A stretch of DNA of 9,337 nucleotides, taken from positions 1 through 9,337 of the forward strand of contig JANYAG010000363.1 in assembly GCA_025361465.1 (NCBI GenBank), read 5' to 3'. Within the stretch, counting starts at the first letter, position 1. Every line of letters starts with the position of its first letter. The notes below the pieces were generated by a model that worked only from the letters and a program-made list of their open reading frames with translations, was not told the DNA's origin and did not search any database. Positions 5,438 through 9,337 of the stretch are shown one piece after another. This stretch comes from Gemmatimonadota bacterium (GTDB taxonomy: Bacteria > Gemmatimonadota > Gemmatimonadetes > Gemmatimonadales > GWC2-71-9). Both the position numbers and the translations under genes were made by a program.

Positions 5438-7384
5438 TCAATCTAGCGGGGCCAGCGGGGCGATCGCCGAGACGGGCAGCCATCCGCGCCGACCATCCGG
5501 CATCACCGCCAGCACCCATCCGGCGCGCTGCCGCGCGACGTCGATCAGCGTCCACCCCGGGGCGCTGCCCAGCTCCGGGGCGTTCGGCACCGGGGACACC
5601 AGATACCCCGCCCCGACCCTGAGAAGGGCTCGCGGACGCGCGGCCTGGTACCGCCGCAATCCCGCGATGCCAACCGCCGCGACGGCGAGCACTCCCAGGG
5701 CAACCCCAACGCGGCGGAACCTCGTCGTGGTCCCGATGCCCCAGGCCAGCAGCCAGCAGGCCAGTGCCCCCAGCCACAACTCGTCGCCACTCACCGGAAT
5801 GCTCGGGGCAAGGTCACGCACCTCCGCCGGGATCGCGGTATTGCGGCGCCAGACGTCGCGCAGCAGCGGGTCGCGCGGATCAAGGGCGAAGGCGTGGAGC
5901 CAGGCGGTCGCAGCGCCGGCATCATCGCCGCTCATCCAGCGCGCCGAGCCGAGATCACGCCACGCAGCCGCTGCATCGGGAGTGCGCTCCACCACGGCGG
6001 CGAATCGCTCCGAGGCGCCCGCGAAATCGCCGGCGCGGAATCGCTCGGCCGCCTCATTCGCCTGGGCGGACAGGTGTCCGGTCAGCACGAGGAGCAGCCC
6101 GGCGATCGCACCACCGCGACGCAGCCGTCGCAACACCTCGGTGATGATCGCGGGCGCCGCCGGCGATTCGCCGCCCGAAGGACCGTACCGCCGGCGGGCG
6201 ACCGCGACGAGCCAACGGTGCAACTGCTCGGCGTCACTCCGCGGAATGCCGCGATGCCGCAATGCGGCGGCCACGCGCTCCGGTCCAGCATCCGTCGGCT
6301 CGTGCAGCAGCGCGCGGAGTTCACTCTCGGCATCCGGCACCGGCGACGCCGCCCGCTGCCCGCGCGGTCGACGTCGCCGCCAGAGCAACCAGGCCACGGG
6401 CGCGAGACCGCACAGCAGCAGCAGCGGCCAGGCCCGGCTGACGATCTGCGATGCCAACGGCACGCCGGGCACACCAGTCACGATCGGCGGAGTCGGCCGA
6501 GGTGCTCCGCGGAGGGCCGGCAAGACCGGCAGCGGAAAGGAACTGGCCTGGGCCAGGACGGCCGTCACGGTGGCAGGATCGAAATACGGATATCGCACCC
6601 TTGGCAACGCGAAGACTCCTGCGCTGTCAGAGACCACCGTGAAGCGAAAGTGCTTCTCGCCACCGAGCCGTCCGCCCGAAACACGCGGGCGCTCAGTGGT
6701 GCGCTCCGGATAGACGCGCAGCCCTCCAGGCCACTCGATCTCGGGCGCGGGCCAGAGCGCGATGTTCCCTGTGCCGCTCACGAGCAATTCGACGGTCGCC
6801 GGGATGCCGACGCGCAAGGCGGTGGCCGGGCCGAGCCACGCGATGCGCATGTCACTGGCCGTCGGACCACTCCCGACCGCCGCCGCCAGGACAGGCGAGA
6901 TCGGCCGCACCACCAGCGTGGCGGTACGAGACAGGACACTCTTGCGATCCTCGGGGGCGAAGAACGAGGAGGAGGTCGGCACCGAGTAGCTCAACACGGC
7001 CGGCGGTGCGTCGACGCGCCCGGCCCCGAGTGGAAAGAGCGTCTGGTACTGGACGTAGATCGCGTACACTTGCCGCCCAACGCGCCGGGTCTCTGCGAGC
7101 ACGGGCAGATTCGCGGACTGAATGCTCCAGAGCCCACTCAATGACGGGGCGCTCAACGTGGGTGAACGTCGCAACCGTGATCGCAGCTCCTCGGGAAACC
7201 ATGCGGCGGTGAGCAGTTCGACCTGTTCACCGATCCAGACGGAGTCTTTCGAGAAGCGCGTGGTGACCATGACCGCCCCTTCCCTGGGCGGCGGGAACGT
7301 CGCCAGCATGGCGCGCGCGCGCGCCGGAAGACTCTGCGCCGGGTCCTGAGCCACGAGTGACAGCAACAGGGCTGCGGTGATCAC
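5438..7384 (-). CDS. BatD-BatE fusion: membrane protein with BatD region, TPR and SH3-like domain
   Basis: This 648-residue envelope protein joins two Bat components. Residues 1-12 form a short signal-like segment. About 35-300 are a beta-rich periplasmic region like BatD (for example GVFALPRVRYPYF at 256-268). Residues 320-335 are a membrane helix followed by RRRRPRGQR, and 345-424 are a cytoplasmic tail. Then come RRLRRGG and a hydrophobic run ending HLSAQA (425-441), which looks like a second signal peptide. TPR-like repeats follow at 442-510, two membrane helices at about 534-552 and 559-576, and an SH3-like domain at 587-648. The TPR, two-helix, SH3 order is that of BatE. The start is GTG at 7384, overlapping the batBC stop as GTGA. 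Positive charges fit a consistent topology with BatD, TPR and SH3 all in the periplasm. Bat proteins are linked to stress and aerotolerance, but their molecular role is unsettled. Confidence 0.85.
   Translation of the reverse strand: MITAALLLSLVAQDPAQSLPARARAMLATFPPPREGAVMVTTRFSKDSVWIGEQVELLTAAWFPEELRSRLRRSPTLSAPSLSGLWSIQSANLPVLAETRRVGRQVYAIYVQYQTLFPLGAGRVDAPPAVLSYSVPTSSSFFAPEDRKSVLSRTATLVVRPISPVLAAAVGSGPTASDMRIAWLGPATALRVGIPATVELLVSGTGNIALWPAPEIEWPGGLRVYPERTTERPRVSGGRLGGEKHFRFTVVSDSAGVFALPRVRYPYFDPATVTAVLAQASSFPLPVLPALRGAPRPTPPIVTGVPGVPLASQIVSRAWPLLLLCGLAPVAWLLWRRRRPRGQRAASPVPDAESELRALLHEPTDAGPERVAAALRHRGIPRSDAEQLHRWLVAVARRRYGPSGGESPAAPAIITEVLRRLRRGGAIAGLLLVLTGHLSAQANEAAERFRAGDFAGASERFAAVVERTPDAAAAWRDLGSARWMSGDDAGAATAWLHAFALDPRDPLLRDVWRRNTAIPAEVRDLAPSIPVSGDELWLGALACWLLAWGIGTTTRFRRVGVALGVLAVAAVGIAGLRRYQAARPRALLRVGAGYLVSPVPNAPELGSAPGWTLIDVARQRAGWVLAVMPDGRRGWLPVSAIAPLAPLD
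7311..7324. repeat. (GC)7 dinucleotide tract inside batDE
   Basis: Fourteen bases of perfectly alternating GC encode the ARARA stretch near residues 21-25 of the BatD-BatE protein, just after the signal-like segment. Such tracts can form Z-DNA and slip during replication; a slip of two bases would frameshift the whole fusion. In DNA this GC-rich it may be chance. Confidence 0.6.
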
Positions 7385-8973
7385 CAGTCCGGCCCCAGCT
7401 GCGAACGGGCGACCGGTCGCTGCGTGTTCAGGCCCAGCCGGGTGTTGCGTTCGGCACGTTCCATGGCCGTCAGCACCTGTTCCGCCTCAGCCTGGGTCAT
7501 GCCACTCCGGGCACGATTCGACGGATCGGGCTTGGGCTGGCCCCGGCCGCCGCTGCTCGGCGGTGGCTTGGGTGGCGGCGGCGGTTGCAGGCGGCGCGCC
7601 AGCTCGTAGTTGAACTTGGCGTTCCGGTCCGTCGGATCGAGGCGCAGTGCGGACTGCAATTGTGACGAGGCCGCCCGCAACAAGGTGTCACGCCTGGTCG
7701 AGTCATGTCGCGCCTGCTGCAGCAATGCGGTGCCCAGATTGTAGAGCGCGCGCCGCCTGAGCTCCGGATCGAGCGAGGTGCTCGCCCGCTGCAGCGCAGC
7801 GACCGCACTCGGCAGGTCACCCGCAACCAACGCGGAGGTCCCTGCATTGTACCAGGCGGTGTCGCTCCCGAGTCGGCGCGCCTCGACAGCGAACGCTGTG
7901 TTGGCATGCACGCTGTCGCCCCGCGTGATGTAGCGACTGCCAGCGGACGGTCGCTGGGCCGCTGCGGTCCCCAGGCCGAACGTGAGCGCAACGGCAATCA
8001 GGGCCGCGCTGCGATGCGTCATGGTCTGCAGCAGCAGGATCAGGGCGGCGGCCAGGGCGAAGATCCAGCCGCGTGGTACCAAGGTGGATGCCGTGCGATC
8101 AGAGGCGGGGGCTCGGGCCAGCCGACTGAGCACCCGCCGCGCCTCGCCGACCGGGTCCGGGGAGGTCGGAGTGATCAGGACGCCACCGGCTGCGTCGGTT
8201 ACCAGCTTCATCAGGTCATCTCGGCGCACCGTGACAACTTCATCGCCCTTGCCATCCCGATGAAAACCACCGCCGGCTTCCGGAATCTTCGCACCCCGGA
8301 TGTCGCCAATCGTCACCACGCTGAGAGAGATGCGGTCTCGCCGCAACGCCGTGCCAGCCGCCCGCAGCGCGTCAGGATCTTCGAAGCTCTCGCCATCGGT
8401 AAAGAGCACGATCGCCCGATCGCCTCCCTCCTTGGCGGCGGAGAGAATCTCCCGCGCCGCGTTGAGGGCCGAGGCCACGCCCGAGCCGCCTTCGCTCACC
8501 ATGTCGGGATCGAGGGCGTCGAGCTGGACCGCCAGGGCGCTCTGGTCGAGGGTCAATGGCGAGAGCAGATAGCCCCGGGCAGCAAACGCCACCAGGCCCA
8601 TCCGATCGCCACGGAGGTCCTGCACCAGCCGGCGCGCCAGCCCGCTCGCCCGCAGCAGGCGATCCGGCGCGACGTCCTGAGCCAGCATGGATCGGGAGAC
8701 ATCCATTACGATGGCGACGTTGATCGCGCGGGAGTCAGTGGATTTGATCGTGGTTCCCCAGCGCGGGCCTGCCAGCGCGACGCCCGCCAGCAGCGCCACG
8801 GTCCCGAGCATCGCAGGAGAGCGTCGCCCGAAGGATGCCGCCGTCGCCCCCAGCGTGCGCGACCAGGCCGCCGCGGAGCGGAGGCGACGACGGCGGGCCA
8901 GCACGGCCAGCATCGTGACACCCGCCGCAACACACGGCGCCGCGATCAGGACCGGCAGCCGATCCACGATCAC
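7381..8973 (-). CDS. BatB-BatC fusion: membrane VWA protein with C-terminal TPR domain
   Basis: This 530-residue protein combines BatB and BatC. Membrane helices lie at about 8-26 and 52-70, with RRRRLR between them. The VWA domain spans about 84-290 with the metal-binding MIDAS residues DVSRS (91-95), the conserved Thr141 and TDGE (192-195), so metal-dependent ligand binding should be intact. A third helix (303-318) is followed within three residues by a signal-peptide-like run ending GTAAAQR (322-341). TPR-type repeats come next at about 370-462 (WYNAGTSAL, YNLGTALLQQ, AKFNYELARR), then a proline-rich linker (464-472) and a BatC-like tail with MTQAEAEQVLTAMERAERN. The start is GTG at 8973, overlapping the batA stop as GTGA, with GAGG five bases upstream. 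It probably forms a membrane complex with BatA and BatDE. Where BatB and BatC are two genes, the split would fall near residue 318. Confidence 0.88.
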   Translation of the reverse strand: MIVDRLPVLIAAPCVAAGVTMLAVLARRRRLRSAAAWSRTLGATAASFGRRSPAMLGTVALLAGVALAGPRWGTTIKSTDSRAINVAIVMDVSRSMLAQDVAPDRLLRASGLARRLVQDLRGDRMGLVAFAARGYLLSPLTLDQSALAVQLDALDPDMVSEGGSGVASALNAAREILSAAKEGGDRAIVLFTDGESFEDPDALRAAGTALRRDRISLSVVTIGDIRGAKIPEAGGGFHRDGKGDEVVTVRRDDLMKLVTDAAGGVLITPTSPDPVGEARRVLSRLARAPASDRTASTLVPRGWIFALAAALILLLQTMTHRSAALIAVALTFGLGTAAAQRPSAGSRYITRGDSVHANTAFAVEARRLGSDTAWYNAGTSALVAGDLPSAVAALQRASTSLDPELRRRALYNLGTALLQQARHDSTRRDTLLRAASSQLQSALRLDPTDRNAKFNYELARRLQPPPPPKPPPSSGGRGQPKPDPSNRARSGMTQAEAEQVLTAMERAERNTRLGLNTQRPVARSQLGPDW

Positions 8974-9337
8974 GGCACCCTCACCACAATCGACCCACTG
9001 ATGAAGAGTTCCGCCGCCAGCAGGACCAGCGCCACGCCAAGGAACGGCATGGTGCGCTCATCGGTCTGGGTGTAGCGCACCATGTCCACCTGGGTGCGCT
9101 CCAGGCGATCGATTTGCTGGAAGATGCGTGCGAGCGCCTGGGAATCCTTGGCGCGGAAGTACTTCCCGCCGGTCCGGGTCGCGATATCGGTGAGCAGCGC
9201 CTCGTCAATCCGCACCGGCAGCATCTCATACCGGTAGCCACTGGAGCTGAGCCCCGTCGGGATGCGCGCCTCGCCTTCGGTGCCAACGCCCACGGTATAG
9301 ACCTTCACACCGAACGCTTCGGCGGCCTCGGCCGCGG
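8970..9337 (-). CDS. batA: BatA-type VWA membrane protein, C-terminal part (runs off the right edge)
   Basis: This is the last roughly 122 residues of a BatA-like protein; the frame stays open to the window edge. The visible part begins within AAEAAEAFGVKVYTVGVGT, the last VWA strand region. It continues through a DEALLTDIATRTGGKYFRA segment, typical of BatA, where it follows the VWA core. It then has an amphipathic FQQIDRLERTQVDM helix and ends in one membrane helix (PFLGVALVLLAAELFISG) close to the C-terminus. The MIDAS motif and the N-terminal helices lie outside the window. An internal GTG at 9308 gives an apparent short gene, but the family alignment runs straight through it, so it is not the start. 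The stop overlaps batBC by four bases. Genes for a MoxR ATPase and a DUF58 protein usually precede batA; they would be to the right, unseen here. Confidence 0.87.
   Translation of the reverse strand, partial: AAEAAEAFGVKVYTVGVGTEGEARIPTGLSSSGYRYEMLPVRIDEALLTDIATRTGGKYFRAKDSQALARIFQQIDRLERTQVDMVRYTQTDERTMPFLGVALVLLAAELFISGSIVVRVP
8979..8985 (-). promoter_or_regulatory. Ribosome binding site for the GTG start of batBC
   Basis: On the minus strand GGTGAGG lies at 8985-8979, five bases before the GTG at 8973-8971 and inside the last codons of batA. It supports GTG as the true start and means both Bat junctions in the window use GTGA stop/start overlaps. Confidence 0.6.

Noticed and set aside
5431..5445. 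Possible promoter or terminator between batDE and mutL
   Set aside because: Only four bases separate the genes and no hairpin or -10/-35 pair could be identified by eye.
3562..5622. Very long plus-strand open frame (686 codons) opposite mutL and miaA
   Set aside because: It is the antisense shadow of two firmly recognised genes, is rich in Arg, Gly and His without any family motif, and crosses the mutL, miaA and batDE boundaries. Long shadows are expected at this GC content.
7705..9075. Plus-strand open frame of 456 codons opposite batBC
   Set aside because: Antisense shadow of the VWA-TPR fusion; no ribosome site noticed and no family resemblance.
8970..9308. A separate 112-residue gene starting at the GTG at 9308
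   Set aside because: The frame is open to the window edge and the upstream residues (AAEAAEAFG) match the BatA VWA helix, so this is the tail of a larger gene.

Overview
The window is a single dense block of genes, all on the minus strand, in high-GC DNA (about two thirds G+C by eye). Read in the direction of transcription, from the right edge to the left, the order is batA (partial) - batBC fusion - batDE fusion - mutL - miaA - bshA - uppP - birA - coaX (partial). Every junction except two is a stop/start overlap of 1 to 14 bases. The exceptions are gaps of 4 bases (batDE to mutL) and 15 bases (birA to coaX). There is no intergenic stretch near 300 bases, and I see no RNA gene, insertion sequence, CRISPR array, promoter or terminator. 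The likely promoter lies beyond the right edge.

The gene set suggests a Gram-negative-type bacterium, most likely of the Gemmatimonadota. This rests on high GC, a Bat (Bacteroides aerotolerance-type) locus with TPR and SH3-like partners, bacillithiol synthesis (BshA), a type III pantothenate kinase, and a MutL with a mostly conserved endonuclease-type C-terminus. The phylum call is inference from gene content and was not tested by a search.

Right part (5438-9337): a Bat locus of membrane-anchored von Willebrand A (VWA) proteins and periplasmic TPR/SH3 partners. The unusual point is that four parts that are often separate genes (BatB, BatC, BatD, BatE) are packed into two polypeptides, BatB-BatC and BatD-BatE. 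Each fusion still carries, at the joint, what looks like the signal peptide of its downstream partner, now an internal membrane helix.

Middle and left part (1-5433): housekeeping genes. These are mismatch repair (mutL), tRNA i6A37 modification (miaA, with a TTG start inside the end of mutL), the first step of bacillithiol synthesis (bshA), recycling of the cell-wall lipid carrier (uppP), biotin attachment (birA, without a DNA-binding domain) and the first step of coenzyme A synthesis (coaX). The functions are not one pathway. They share tight translational coupling and probably one long transcript with the Bat genes.

The strongest observations are the two Bat fusions with retained internal signal sequences. 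Next come atypical residues at normally conserved positions in MutL (the CPHGRP metal site), BirA (the biotinoyl-AMP loop) and UppP (the PGTSRSG loop). I found no clearly undescribed system; the nearest candidate is the condensed Bat complex.
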